Source of the DNA: Alphaproteobacteria bacterium
Lineage (GTDB): Bacteria > Pseudomonadota > Alphaproteobacteria > UBA9219 > RGZA01
Length of the DNA stretch: 64,000 nt
Direction of reading: 5' to 3'
Assembly (NCBI GenBank): GCA_033762625.1
Contig: JANRLI010000007.1
Coordinates: forward strand, 62,001-126,000
This document shows, in pieces, positions 8,644-19,142 of the stretch (within the stretch, counting starts at the first letter, position 1; the number at the start of each line of letters is the position of its first letter). A program made the translations under genes and the position numbers. A model generated the notes under the pieces. It saw only the letters and a list, made by a program, of their open reading frames with translations, was not told the DNA's origin and made no database searches.

Positions 8644-9228
8644 TCATTCATCGCGCTTCCACAGGAATACAGTTTTGGGTCCATCGGCTGGATACCAATA
8701 CACATTCGCGCCTTTGAAGCTGAATGGCGGCATCGTTAAATCAATCGAACGCCATTGCCCTGTTTGAATATCGATATTGATACTTTCAGGATGATTTGCA
8801 AATAATCCGTTCGTAATCAGTGCAAATTTGAAATTCTGAAGTTTTGGAACAAATGATATAATTTCTGCATTCGACCAATGCATCACAATATCTTTTAGAA
8901 TTGCCAAATCTGCTTTTGGTAATTCATCTTTCAGTGCATTCGCTTCAAGAAAAGTAATGTTGGAGCGCGCATAGGTGCGCGTGTTTTGTAGAACAACATC
9001 CGATACATCAAGCCCGATGTAATTCACGCCTGTCCAGTCAATCATTTTTGAAAATTGCCAGTCGCCACAACCGATATCGAGAACACTGGTAATGCGGTTG
9101 GCGCGCATGAAGTTTTGAAGATACCAACGGTATTGATGTGTGTGCTCAGGTGTAGAGCCGGGGCCAGAGCCGCCACCCCATAAATCGCGGCTATAGATGT
9201 TATTAAAAATTTCTTTGTGATCGGTCAT
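8644..9228 (-). CDS. SAM-dependent methyltransferase, class I
   Basis: This 194-residue protein has a Rossmann-type methyltransferase core: motif I VLDIGCGDWQFSKMI, then an acidic strand end NYIGLDVSD that binds the ribose of SAM, and a motif IV-like LAILKDIVMHWS. The substrate is unknown; the short length with little beyond the core fits small-molecule or sugar methyltransferases. The gene ends three bases from the repeated tRNA fragment, so it may flank or belong to an acquired segment. It is transcribed away from guaA. Confidence 0.8.
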   Translation of the reverse strand: MTDHKEIFNNIYSRDLWGGGSGPGSTPEHTHQYRWYLQNFMRANRITSVLDIGCGDWQFSKMIDWTGVNYIGLDVSDVVLQNTRTYARSNITFLEANALKDELPKADLAILKDIVMHWSNAEIISFVPKLQNFKFALITNGLFANHPESINIDIQTGQWRSIDLTMPPFSFKGANVYWYPADGPKTVFLWKRDE

Positions 9229-9361
9229 AGTAAAACTATCCTAGATTATATGGCGATAGGTAACTGCGGAATATAAGCAGATTCGTAGGGTTAAGGCACT
9301 ATGTGTAATAACCTTTTGGATTTTTGTGGAAAATACCACTGAACATCGCTAAAAACTCACC

Positions 9362-10963
9362 ATGTCACCGCAAGCAATGCCAAAACAATCACCTGAAACG
9401 CATCATGACCGCATCCTGATTTTGGATTTTGGCAGTCAGGTGACACAGCTGATTGCGCGCCGTGTGCGCGAAGCGGGTGTGTATTGCGAAATCTGGCCAT
9501 TTAGTTTTGCAAGCGGCAGCGCAGCTTCCGACAGAATAAAAGCCTATGGCGCAAAGGGTATTATTTTATCCGGCGGGCCTGCTTCCGTTCTGGAGAAAGA
9601 TTCACCGCGCGCGCCGGAAATAGTTTGGCAACTTGGCGTGCCGGTATTGGGCATTTGCTATGGCCAACAAACCATGTGCGCGCAATTGGGCGGCAAGGTG
9701 GAACAAGGCCACACCCGCGAATTCGGCAAGGCCGAGGTCGAAGTCATTGATGCCAACCCGTTATTCGAAGGCGTATGGGCAAAGGGCAATAAACAACAAG
9801 TGTGGATGAGCCATGGCGACCACGTGGCGGAATTGCCCAAAGGATTTAAGGTTGTTGGGCGCAGCGTTGGCGCGCCATTCGCCATGATTGCCGATGAAGC
9901 GCGGCGTTTTTACGGCGTGCAATTTCACCCCGAAGTCGTGCACACGCCGCAAGGCAAGGCATTACTTGGCAACTTTGTGAAAAAGGTTGCAGGCTGCAAC
10001 AGCGATTGGACGATGGCGGCATTCCGCCAAAGCCAGATCGATGCGATACGTGCGCAGGTGGGTTCGGCAAAAGTTATTTGCGGTTTATCGGGCGGTGTGG
10101 ATAGCGCCGTTGCCGCAGTACTTATTCACGAAGCAATCGGTTCGCAACTCACCTGCATCTTTGTTGATACGGGAATGATGCGCATGGGCGAAGCGGAGGA
10201 GGTGGAGACGTTATTCCGTCATCACTATAATATTCCGCTGATCGTGGCGAAGGCGCAGGATAAATTCCTTGGTGCATTGAATGGCGTAAGTGACCCCGAG
10301 AAAAAACGCAAGATCATCGGCGGATTATTCATCGAAGTATTCGAACATGAAGCCAAAGCAATAGGCGGCGCGCAGTTCTTGGCGCAGGGTACGCTGTATC
10401 CCGATGTGATCGAAAGTGTTTCATTTACGGGCGGCCCCAGCGTAACCATCAAATCGCATCATAATGTGGGCGGTTTGCCGGAACGCATGAACATGAAATT
10501 GGTGGAACCGCTGCGCGAATTGTTCAAGGACGAAGTGCGCGCTTTGGGCCGCGAATTGGGTTTGCCTGAACAATTCGTTGGTCGTCACCCATTCCCTGGG
10601 CCTGGTTTGGCCATCCGCATTCCGGGTGAGATCACACGCGAAAAATTGGATATCTTGCGCAAGGCCGACAGCGTATATCTGGATGCAATCCGCAAGGCCG
10701 GATTATACGATGAAATTTGGCAGGCATTCGCCGTGCTCCTTCCTGTGCGCACCGTGGGCGTGATGGGCGATGGTCGTTCCTATGATTACGTATTGGGCCT
10801 TCGCGCGGTCACATCGGTGGATGGCATGACGGCAGAAAGCTATCCGTTCGAACATAAATTTTTGGCGGATGTAGCAACGCGTTTGATCAACGAAGTAAAA
10901 GGCATCAACCGCGTTGTGTATGACGTGACCAGCAAACCCCCCGGAACCATCGAGTGGGAATAA
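9362..10963 (+). CDS. guaA: GMP synthase (glutamine-hydrolysing)
   Basis: GuaA converts XMP to GMP using glutamine and ATP, the last step of guanine nucleotide synthesis. The N-terminal class I amidotransferase has the catalytic cysteine in LGICYGQQ (Cys99) and the His-Glu pair in [10 protein letters not shown]. The ATP-pyrophosphatase domain has the PP-loop [10 protein letters not shown], and the C-terminal dimerisation domain ends in the family signature PPGTIEWE. Length (533) is slightly above the usual 525 because of a short N-terminal extension. No guanine-responsive leader was recognised in the 130 bases upstream. It is convergent with the next gene with no space between them. Confidence 0.97.
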   Translation: MSPQAMPKQSPETHHDRILILDFGSQVTQLIARRVREAGVYCEIWPFSFASGSAASDRIKAYGAKGIILSGGPASVLEKDSPRAPEIVWQLGVPVLGICYGQQTMCAQLGGKVEQGHTREFGKAEVEVIDANPLFEGVWAKGNKQQVWMSHGDHVAELPKGFKVVGRSVGAPFAMIADEARRFYGVQFHPEVVHTPQGKALLGNFVKKVAGCNSDWTMAAFRQSQIDAIRAQVGSAKVICGLSGGVDSAVAAVLIHEAIGSQLTCIFVDTGMMRMGEAEEVETLFRHHYNIPLIVAKAQDKFLGALNGVSDPEKKRKIIGGLFIEVFEHEAKAIGGAQFLAQGTLYPDVIESVSFTGGPSVTIKSHHNVGGLPERMNMKLVEPLRELFKDEVRALGRELGLPEQFVGRHPFPGPGLAIRIPGEITREKLDILRKADSVYLDAIRKAGLYDEIWQAFAVLLPVRTVGVMGDGRSYDYVLGLRAVTSVDGMTAESYPFEHKFLADVATRLINEVKGINRVVYDVTSKPPGTIEWE

Positions 10964-11794
10964 TCATTTCTTCTTAAAATAACCCCACGGCGTTGCGCCG
11001 GCGCGGTTTTCGTAAGACAGCAAACATAGATCCAGATCATCGATATTCGGCAGATCGATATTGAATTTGCCCCAGCGCAGTTCGGGTTCTTGCCATGTGA
11101 TGTCATGGGTTTTTGAAAACCGTTCGATGAATACCTTGCGTAATTCCGGAATGAAGCATTCATGGCATTCCAACAAAATATCCATATTGAGCAGTTCGGG
11201 ATAGGCGGTGGGGTCGATCAATTCGCGTTCCGCACCTTCAATATCGCAGAATACCAATGTGCGTTTGCCTTTGAATTCCGCAAAACGCGAACCATCGAAT
11301 AATCCGCCGATTTTTATACGATGTGCCACATTGTTTTTTTCGGCAACGCGCTGGGTTACGGCTTGCAGCTTTTCATCAATATCATGGGCGTGGATAACGC
11401 TGTTCGGCATTGTGGTGGCAAAGCCAACCGCGTAATAGCCTTCCGCGCAGCCAATATTGATGACCGCTTCATATTGTTTGGCGATGGCTTGGCGGATAAA
11501 ATTGTGCATTTCCATTTCATAGACACCCAAAAGTTTGGGCGCGTAGCAGCCAAGTGTATCGTTGAAATAGAAATTCATCCCTTGGAATGGGCCGCTCATC
11601 ACGCGGCCTTGCGCGATATCTAGGCGCGATTGAGCGAGTTGGTTGGCGCGCCACGATGCCACCATGTAAAGAATGCTGTTAATAGTTTTAACGGGGTTAG
11701 ACTTATCAGAGGCCGCCCGTTTAATGATTTCCAGCACGGCTTCGTTGGGCGACAGGCCCTGGGGCGCAAGATTGGAAGATGCGGGGTTTGACAT
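10964..11794 (-). CDS. Putative SAM-dependent methyltransferase
   Basis: The 276-residue protein carries a methyltransferase-like nucleotide-binding core: INIGCAEGYYAVGFA resembles motif I, HAHDIDEKL the acidic loop after strand 2, and LVFCDIEGAERELI a motif IV region of the type seen in FkbM-like proteins. The N-terminal 70 residues are outside the core. The substrate is unknown. It abuts guaA tail to tail. A methyltransferase role is inferred from the fold motifs only. Confidence 0.65.
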   Translation of the reverse strand: MSNPASSNLAPQGLSPNEAVLEIIKRAASDKSNPVKTINSILYMVASWRANQLAQSRLDIAQGRVMSGPFQGMNFYFNDTLGCYAPKLLGVYEMEMHNFIRQAIAKQYEAVINIGCAEGYYAVGFATTMPNSVIHAHDIDEKLQAVTQRVAEKNNVAHRIKIGGLFDGSRFAEFKGKRTLVFCDIEGAERELIDPTAYPELLNMDILLECHECFIPELRKVFIERFSKTHDITWQEPELRWGKFNIDLPNIDDLDLCLLSYENRAGATPWGYFKKK

Positions 11795-11927
11795 AATGGC
11801 CTTAAAGGAGTCTTGTTTTTGATGGTATTTCGCTTTGTTCTTACGGTAGTCTTGCCAGCAACCGCCCTTCGCGCAAGCGAGAATCCATCACTACGCCAAA
11901 TTAACGCAATCCTTGGGAATAGAACGA

Positions 11928-12395
11928 ATGAAGCAAAGCCTACTCATCGCAATTTTTTTGGCGTTAATGCCTATCCTTGCGGTTGCAGGCGAATGTTATA
12001 CCCCAGAGGAGTTTGAAGCGGAGCAGGGGCTGCGCCTGCATACCGATCTCGAAGTCATTATGCTCACCTGCAAATATGATGGCTATCGCCGTCCCTTGAA
12101 AGATAGCTATGCCGTGTTCTTGAAAAAGTATTCAACGCAAATCCGTAAATGGGAAAATACCATCGCCCGTGTGTACGCCGCAACCGGTGGTAGCCGCAAT
12201 GAAGTGATAGATAATTTCAGAACCGCATTGGCAAACCAGAAAAGCGGGGAGTCCAGCACGCTCACCCCGCGCCAGTTCTGCATCAAATATGCGAATTGGG
12301 TTCCTGCGGTGGCGGCATGGTCGCCCGACCAAGTCATAGTATATGTGCGCACACCAGACGGTGCGCGCAACCCGCGCAAACCGCTTTGTCAATAA
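11928..12395 (+). CDS. Hypothetical exported protein, 155 aa
   Basis: I do not recognise this family. The ATG at 11928 starts a clear signal peptide (KQSLLIAIFLALMPILAVAG) with cleavage likely before ECYTPEEF. A TTG 15 bases upstream would add five residues and is less likely. The mature part is about 135 residues with four cysteines (ECYTP, LTCKYDG, RQFCIKY, KPLCQ), which could form two disulfides in the periplasm. It lies 36 bases upstream of livH, in the same direction. Confidence 0.7.
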   Translation: MKQSLLIAIFLALMPILAVAGECYTPEEFEAEQGLRLHTDLEVIMLTCKYDGYRRPLKDSYAVFLKKYSTQIRKWENTIARVYAATGGSRNEVIDNFRTALANQKSGESSTLTPRQFCIKYANWVPAVAAWSPDQVIVYVRTPDGARNPRKPLCQ

Positions 12396-12431
12396 GGTAC
12401 ACTTTGGATTAATGGGGCAGGGCTGCTGATC

Positions 12432-13361
12432 ATGGAATATTTCCTTCAACAGCTTATCAACGGGTTAACGCTTGGCAGCATCTACGCCCTTATCGCCATC
12501 GGCTACACCATGGTGTATGGCATCATGGGCATGATTAATTTCGCACATGGCGAATTGTATATGATTGGTGCGTTTGTGGCGGTGGTGACGGTGGTCGCGC
12601 TAAATACAATTGGGAACACCGTGGGCGTTGCGGCCGTGCCGCTGGTCATTTTGGCGGCGTTTATATTCAGCATTGTTGTTACATCCACTTACGGGTTCGT
12701 GATGGAAAAAATGGCTTATCGGCCATTACGCAACGCGCCGCGCATTGCGCCGCTGATTTCTGCAATTGGTGTTTCCGTGTTGTTGCAAAATTTTGTACGT
12801 ATGGCACAGGGCGCGCGCGTCAAACCATTGCAACCCATGGTAGAAGGGCGCATCACCTTGATGGAACGTGCGGATGGATTTGTGGTATCGCTTTCATATC
12901 TGCAAATCGTGATTGTGGTGTTGGCTGTTTTGCTGATGCTTGGCTTAACGCTACTTATTCACAAAACCCGACTTGGCCGTGCGCAACGCGCGTGTGAGCA
13001 AGACATGAAAATGGCGTTACTACTGGGTATTCCAGTGGAGCGAATTATTTCCATCACCTTCATGCTGGGTGCTGCACTGGCGGCGGTAGCTGGTGTAATG
13101 GTGGTTTTGTATTACGGCGTGGTCGATTTTTACATCGGTTTTCTGGCGGGGATGAAGGCATTCACGGCGGCGGTGCTAGGGGGTATCGGGTCATTGCCCG
13201 GTGCAATGATTGGCGGCGTATTAATCGGATTAATCGAAGCGTTCTGGTCGGCCTATGTCAGCGCGGAATACAAGGATGTTGCGAGTTTTTGTATTCTTAT
13301 TCTTGTGCTGCTGCTGCGCCCGCAAGGCCTGCTTGGCAAACCGGAAATTGATAAGGTTTAG
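12432..13361 (+). CDS. livH: Branched-chain amino acid ABC permease LivH
   Basis: This is an inner-membrane permease of the HAAT (Liv) transporter family, which imports leucine, isoleucine, valine or related solutes. At 309 residues it has about eight hydrophobic segments. The opening LINGLTLGSIYALIAIGYTMVYGIMGMINFAHGELYM (only its motif parts GSIYALIAIGYTMVYG and INFAHGE matter) and the later GGIGSLPGAMIGG are characteristic. livM follows two bases after its stop. The ATPases LivG and LivF and the binding protein are not adjacent, so the solute cannot be told. Confidence 0.9.
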   Translation: MEYFLQQLINGLTLGSIYALIAIGYTMVYGIMGMINFAHGELYMIGAFVAVVTVVALNTIGNTVGVAAVPLVILAAFIFSIVVTSTYGFVMEKMAYRPLRNAPRIAPLISAIGVSVLLQNFVRMAQGARVKPLQPMVEGRITLMERADGFVVSLSYLQIVIVVLAVLLMLGLTLLIHKTRLGRAQRACEQDMKMALLLGIPVERIISITFMLGAALAAVAGVMVVLYYGVVDFYIGFLAGMKAFTAAVLGGIGSLPGAMIGGVLIGLIEAFWSAYVSAEYKDVASFCILILVLLLRPQGLLGKPEIDKV

Positions 13362-13363
13362 CC

Positions 13364-14626
13364 ATGGAAATGTCAGCCAAAACCAAGATCGGGGAGTTGA
13401 TAGCGCAAAGTTTTGTCGCTGCATTGCTTGCCGCTGTTTTGTTTTTGCATTTCATTGGATTGCGCACAGTTGATAACGCGCAGGGACTTTCAATTGTGCC
13501 AGAATGGAATAATTTTGCATTATGTGTGGCAGGTGTGTTTGTTGCGCGGTTTGCGTTTGGCATTTTTGGATCTTTAAAAACGCATGAGAGCAAAAAACCG
13601 CTTTTCGTATTTCCAAGCAATCACGCGTTTTATAATAAACTATTCCTCGCGATGTTTGTTATCGTCGTGGTCTTGCCTTTTACCCCTGTGTCCAGTCGCT
13701 ATGTTTTGGATGTCGTGACGCTGATCCTTACCTATATGGTGCTGGCGTACGGGCTTAATCTGGTTGTCGGGCTGACAGGCCTGTTAGACCTTGGGTTTGC
13801 TGCATTTTATGGGCTTGGCGCCTATGCTTTTGCGTTGCTGGCGTTGCAGCTGGGTTTGAATTTCTGGGTGGCATTACCTCTTGCCAGCATCATCGCGGGC
13901 GTTGCGGCGTTTTTGATTGGTATTACGGTGCTGCGTTTGCGCGGCGATTATTTTGCGGTGGTGACGCTCGGCTTTGCAGAAATTCTGCGTATCGTCTTAT
14001 TGAATTGGGTTTCGCTTACCGGCGGACCAAACGGCATTAACGGCGTGCCGCGTCCAAGCTTGTTTGGCTTGTCGTTTGAACGCGCGGTACCTGAAGGCAT
14101 GAAATCATTCCACGAATATGTTGGACTTGAATTTTCATCCACCACGCGCGTGATATTTTTATATTATCTGGTGCTTGCGCTGGTTGTGCTGGTTCACCTG
14201 CTGGCAACACGGCTGCGCCGGTTGCCATTAGGCAGAGCATTCGAGGCGGTAAGGGAAGATGAACGGGCGAGCGAGGCAGTGGGTATCAACCTGACCCGCA
14301 CCAAACTGGCTGCCTATGTTATTGCAGCGGCAATTGGCGGCGCAGCGGGTGCATTTTTTGCTGCGCGCCAAGGATTCATCAGCCCTGAAAGCTTTACATT
14401 TATGGAATCTGCGCTGGTTCTCGCGGTGGTTGTATTAGGTGGAATGGGGCACCCGCTGGGGCTTGCAGGTGCGGCAATCTTTCTAGTAGGTTTGCCCGAA
14501 ATCTTCCGGGAGTTGCAGGATTACCGGATGATTGCCTTTGGCGCTGGTATGGTGGTTATCATGCTGCTGCGACCTTCTGGCCTGTTCTCAAAACGCGAGC
14601 CTGCAATTAGATTGTTTGAAAAGTGA
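13364..14626 (+). CDS. livM: Branched-chain amino acid ABC permease LivM
   Basis: This is the second permease of the Liv-type importer (420 residues), paired with LivH. An N-terminal extension of about 100 residues with two hydrophobic segments precedes the family core, which contains YGLNLVVGLTGLLDLGFAAF, LRLRGDYFAVVTLGFAEI, the GPNGINGVPRP loop and, near the C-terminus, VVLGGMGHPLGLAGAA. The EAVREDERASEAVGIN segment is the cytoplasmic loop that meets the ATPase. A ferredoxin gene follows where livG and livF normally sit. Confidence 0.9.
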   Translation: MEMSAKTKIGELIAQSFVAALLAAVLFLHFIGLRTVDNAQGLSIVPEWNNFALCVAGVFVARFAFGIFGSLKTHESKKPLFVFPSNHAFYNKLFLAMFVIVVVLPFTPVSSRYVLDVVTLILTYMVLAYGLNLVVGLTGLLDLGFAAFYGLGAYAFALLALQLGLNFWVALPLASIIAGVAAFLIGITVLRLRGDYFAVVTLGFAEILRIVLLNWVSLTGGPNGINGVPRPSLFGLSFERAVPEGMKSFHEYVGLEFSSTTRVIFLYYLVLALVVLVHLLATRLRRLPLGRAFEAVREDERASEAVGINLTRTKLAAYVIAAAIGGAAGAFFAARQGFISPESFTFMESALVLAVVVLGGMGHPLGLAGAAIFLVGLPEIFRELQDYRMIAFGAGMVVIMLLRPSGLFSKREPAIRLFEK

Positions 14627-14638
14627 GTATTGAACGAT

Positions 14639-14956
14639 ATGCCCAAAGTTATTTTTATTGAACGCGATGGACGCGAACGCGAAGTGGAAGCGCCTGTTGG
14701 CAGCACGTTATTAAGCATCGCGCACATGCATAAGATTGATTTGGAAGGCGCGTGCGATCATTCATTGGCCTGCGCAACTTGCCATGTAATTGTGGATACG
14801 GGTTGGTATGATGTGTTGCCCGAGCCCGAAGCCGATGAAATGGATATGCTGGATTTGGCTGTGGGCCTCACTAAAACGTCCCGCCTTGGATGCCAGATTA
14901 TTATGCGCGAGGAATATAACGGCCTGACCGTTAAGCTGGCTGGCAAAGCAAAGTAG
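14639..14956 (+). CDS. [2Fe-2S] ferredoxin, adrenodoxin type
   Basis: This is a small electron carrier (105 residues from the ATG at 14639; a TTG at 14630 would add three). The cluster cysteines are in ACDHSLACATC (C-x5-C-x2-C) and RLGCQI, the arrangement of adrenodoxin-like ferredoxins such as Fdx of the ISC system. The acidic EPEADEMDMLDLA stretch is the usual partner-binding surface. It lies 12 bases after livM, so it is probably cotranscribed, although a functional link to amino acid transport is not expected. Possible partners are P450s or iron-sulfur assembly; no isc gene is nearby. Confidence 0.9.
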   Translation: MPKVIFIERDGREREVEAPVGSTLLSIAHMHKIDLEGACDHSLACATCHVIVDTGWYDVLPEPEADEMDMLDLAVGLTKTSRLGCQIIMREEYNGLTVKLAGKAK

Positions 14957-15005
14957 AAAAACCAGCCCAAAAGCAGACCTAAAAGCCTAATAAATGAAAG
15001 AGGTT

Positions 15006-15096
15006 AGGCGCACTTCCTTTCCGCTTGACTTAAACGGCTGAAAACAGGAAAAAGATGCGCCTTTCAACGATTCCACATACTTAGGAAGTCTCCTAA
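15006..15096 (+). promoter_or_regulatory. atpG leader with competing inverted repeats
   Basis: Three inverted repeats lie before atpG. AGGCGCA (15006-15012) pairs with TGCGCCT (15056-15062). TTAGGA (15081-15086) pairs with TCCTAA (15091-15096), ending three bases before the start codon and covering the AGGA ribosome-binding sequence. ACTTCCT (15012-15018) pairs with AGGAAGT (15083-15089), so it could compete with the start-proximal hairpin. A translational control function is inference only. Confidence 0.35.
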
Positions 15097-15099
15097 CGC

Positions 15100-15990
15100 A
15101 TGCCTAGTTTAAAAGACCTCAAAGTTCGCATCGAGAGTGTGAAGTCCACTCGCAAGATTACCTCGGCCATGAAAATGGTAGCCGCAAGCAAATTGCGCCG
15201 CGCGCAAGAACAAGCCGAAGCGGGTCGTCCATATGCCGATGCCATGACGCGTATCATCGCATCGCTTACTGCCAATCTGGTGGTTGATAGCTCATCACCA
15301 AAATTGCTGAGCGGTTCGGGCAAAAAAGAAATTGTCGCGTTGATTGTGGTTACCTCTGACCGCGGATTATGCGGCGGGTTCAATTCATCCATCGTGCGCG
15401 AAGCGCGCAAGCAAATCCGCAAACTGAAAGCGGAAGGCAAGCAGGTAAAACTTATCACTGTTGGACGCAAAGGACGTGACCAGCTGCGGCGTGAATATGC
15501 GGACATGATGCTGGCAACTTATGAAGATGTTGGTCGCCGCAAGCTCAGCTTTGCCGATGCGGATGCTATTTCGCAGAAAGTTCAGGATTTGTATGAAGAA
15601 GGCGCGTTTGATGAAGCGCACATGATTTACAACCGCTTCAAAAACGTGATTACACAGGTTGTAACGCAGCAACAAATCATTCCTGTTCCGATGCCGGAAG
15701 TGGATGCGACCAAGCCAAAAGAACAAACCGCATCTGCCGTCTATGAATTCGAACCAGATGAAACAGCAATTCTGGCTGATTTATTGCCGAAGAATATTTC
15801 CGTGATGCTTTACAGTGCGCTGCTTGAAAGTGCAGCGGGCGAGCAGGGCGCACGCATGAACGCAATGGATAATGCAACGCGCAATGCAGGCGACATGATT
15901 GGCCGCTTGAGCTTGCAGTACAACCGTGCGCGTCAGGCATACATCACCAAGGAAATGATTGAAATCGTAACCGGTGCAGAGGCAGTTTAA
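15100..15990 (+). CDS. atpG: F1 ATP synthase gamma subunit
   Basis: The gamma subunit is the rotating central shaft of F1. Its N-terminal coil starts [20 protein letters not shown] with the usual [16 protein letters not shown], and the C-terminal coil ends in [30 protein letters not shown] marks the conserved middle. The length (296) is normal. The usual upstream genes atpH (delta) and atpA (alpha) are missing here: a ferredoxin gene lies 143 bases upstream, so atpG may be read from its own promoter. atpD follows after 57 bases. Confidence 0.96.
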   Translation: MPSLKDLKVRIESVKSTRKITSAMKMVAASKLRRAQEQAEAGRPYADAMTRIIASLTANLVVDSSSPKLLSGSGKKEIVALIVVTSDRGLCGGFNSSIVREARKQIRKLKAEGKQVKLITVGRKGRDQLRREYADMMLATYEDVGRRKLSFADADAISQKVQDLYEEGAFDEAHMIYNRFKNVITQVVTQQQIIPVPMPEVDATKPKEQTASAVYEFEPDETAILADLLPKNISVMLYSALLESAAGEQGARMNAMDNATRNAGDMIGRLSLQYNRARQAYITKEMIEIVTGAEAV

Positions 15991-16035
15991 ACCACAACTT
16001 TTAAATAACCAAACAACTCACTTTAATAACATTAA

Positions 16036-17475
<1,440 letters not shown>

Positions 17476-17588
17476 GCCAACAATTACAGCTTTTACCGCG
17501 CTCCTCCTGATTACGAAAGTAAAAGGGCAGTGGCAGTGGCGCGTGTGAATTCATTAGAATGACCTAAGAAGCATTTTTTAGGTGATTA

Positions 17589-18131
17589 ATGAGTGACCAA
17601 AAACGGCCTGCCCTAACAGGGCTATTGCAGGACATTGACCATAAACTGACGCCCCATGGCTTCAAAAAGATTGATAGCCCGAAAGCATGGGCTGATTTGC
17701 AGCAGTATCTGCACGTTACTGACCTCACCGGAGCGGGTGAAGTTCCGTTACGTGCGAACGACCATATCTGGGTTCGGGTGGAGCGTGACGCGGAAGGCAC
17801 CCTCCACCATGGGATGGTTGTCGTTCCATTTGATCCGTCAGTGACGATTGAAACACCGGCACTACATCTCTATGGCACCATTACGCCAGAAGGCGGATCG
17901 TTAGAAGATGCCGTGGTCACTGCTGGCAGTAGGGTAATGAATATCTTTACGTTGCTGCATTTGCCGGATGCACATTTTGCTTCGAAGCTGGAAACAAGCC
18001 AAGCCGCGCAACGCCAACAAGGTGAGACAGTGCCCGTAAGACCCGGTTTGCAGCCTGAACCCGAAGGCTTGAAAGCCATAGCATTAAAGGGGTTGCGTGC
18101 TGCATTGCGGTACCTGACCAGAAAGCCATAA
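17589..18131 (+). CDS. Unknown protein inside the ATP synthase block (first of two)
   Basis: I do not recognise this 180-residue protein. It has no signal peptide or membrane helix. The gene lies between atpD and atpC in the same direction, with AGG six bases before its ATG. Its layout matches that of the following gene by eye: a helix ending GFKKID (GFIKIN next door), NDHIWVRV against RDQVWASM, a hydrophobic strand, then LPDAHF against MPDFFF, and a basic C-terminal helix (LKGLRAALRYL). This suggests that the two are diverged duplicates. A role linked to ATP synthase rests on position alone. Confidence 0.65.
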   Translation: MSDQKRPALTGLLQDIDHKLTPHGFKKIDSPKAWADLQQYLHVTDLTGAGEVPLRANDHIWVRVERDAEGTLHHGMVVVPFDPSVTIETPALHLYGTITPEGGSLEDAVVTAGSRVMNIFTLLHLPDAHFASKLETSQAAQRQQGETVPVRPGLQPEPEGLKAIALKGLRAALRYLTRKP

Positions 18132-18153
18132 GCTTAGTTGTGTTGGAGTGACC

Positions 18154-18693
18154 ATGTCACAATTGTCAATCACCGCCCCCCGCGTTCCGATACAAACTGT
18201 TGTTGCGACGGTGGACGATGTGTTTCAGCAAAATGGTTTTATCAAAATCAATTTTAGTGATGAAGAAAATATGGAAGCCCACATGCTGCGCGAATATTCG
18301 CGGCTGCATCTTCACTTGAAGGGGAGCCATGTGTTCGCTGAGCGTGATCAGGTTTGGGCCAGCATGACGCCAATAGCATCAGGCGCGGTTGTGTATGTCA
18401 TCTTCCATATCAAGCATAGCGACCTAAATGGCTTTTCGCAGAACAGTACCATCCACCGCCATGACGCCATCCTGCAATATGAAGGAACAAGAGAGGATGG
18501 GCATGAAAACTCCACGCTTGAGAGCAGGGATACAACCTTGCTGGCGCGTGAATTGGTCAATATGCCGGACTTCTTTTTCCGCCCGCGCTTTAAAGGCCGG
18601 CAGGCGGGAAGGGGATCGTTTATGAGCACCCTAAGGCCGTCTTTATTATCGATTGGCAGGGTCTTCAGCGGGTTAAAAAGCGGCTTGCAATAG
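18154..18693 (+). CDS. Unknown protein inside the ATP synthase block (second of two)
   Basis: This 179-residue soluble protein has no family I recognise. The ATG at 18154 is preferred over the in-frame GTG at 18148 because GGAG (18145-18148) is properly spaced only for the ATG. It shares a weak pattern with the preceding gene (GFIKIN, RDQVWASM, a strand VVYVIFHIKH, NMPDFFFRPRF, then a basic tail). It follows that gene by 22 bases and precedes atpC by 26. Codon use does not look foreign. The pair may be a duplicated accessory gene that settled in the operon. Confidence 0.65.
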   Translation: MSQLSITAPRVPIQTVVATVDDVFQQNGFIKINFSDEENMEAHMLREYSRLHLHLKGSHVFAERDQVWASMTPIASGAVVYVIFHIKHSDLNGFSQNSTIHRHDAILQYEGTREDGHENSTLESRDTTLLARELVNMPDFFFRPRFKGRQAGRGSFMSTLRPSLLSIGRVFSGLKSGLQ

Positions 18694-18719
18694 CCTGAAA
18701 AATTGCTAAAAACATCCCT

Positions 18720-19139
18720 ATGAACACACTCCAATTCGACCTTGTTTCCCCTGAAAAAAAGCTCTTCTCCGCGCCGGTTGCGATGGCAACTTTGCCCGGT
18801 ACCGAAGGTGACTTCAGCGTGCTTGCTGGCCATGCGCCCTTCATTTCCACGATGCGCGTGGGCGTTATTGATGTGTATGAAGAAAAAGAAACCCAGATCA
18901 CCAAGCGTATGCTGGTTTCCGGCGGCATAGTAGAAGTAAACCCGACCGGCTGCACCGTATTGGCGGAAGAAGTGGTACCATTGGAAGACGTTTCGGTTGA
19001 ATCGCTTGGCGTTGAACACACCAAACTGGTGGAACGTCTGGCCGTTGCCGAAGGCGATGCAAAGGTTGCGCTGCGTGCTGCCGTTGAACTTTCGGAAAAG
19101 AAGCTGGAGCTGCTCCGCTTCCTTCGTTACCACCACTAA
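18720..19139 (+). CDS. atpC: F1 ATP synthase epsilon subunit
   Basis: The epsilon subunit sits at the foot of the F1 shaft and can restrain ATP hydrolysis. The N-terminal beta sandwich is recognisable from QFDLVSPEKKLFSAPVAMA, PGTEGDFSVLAGHAPF and the glycine-rich LVSGGIVEVNP; a two-helix C-terminal part follows (139 residues in all). It is the last gene of the F1 block and converges on a small exported protein three bases downstream. Confidence 0.94.
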   Translation: MNTLQFDLVSPEKKLFSAPVAMATLPGTEGDFSVLAGHAPFISTMRVGVIDVYEEKETQITKRMLVSGGIVEVNPTGCTVLAEEVVPLEDVSVESLGVEHTKLVERLAVAEGDAKVALRAAVELSEKKLELLRFLRYHH

Positions 19140-19142
19140 GTT

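Noticed and set aside
17490-17525. CTTTTAC / GTAAAAG inverted repeat after atpD as terminator
   Set aside because: The stem is AT-rich with a 22-base loop and no T run, and the downstream genes run in the same direction.
17525-17545. Short GGCAGT tandem repeat after atpD
   Set aside because: There are only two units, which is expected by chance.
18348-19136. 262-residue open frame on the minus strand
   Set aside because: It overlaps atpC and the gene before it in the opposite direction, and atpC is unmistakable.
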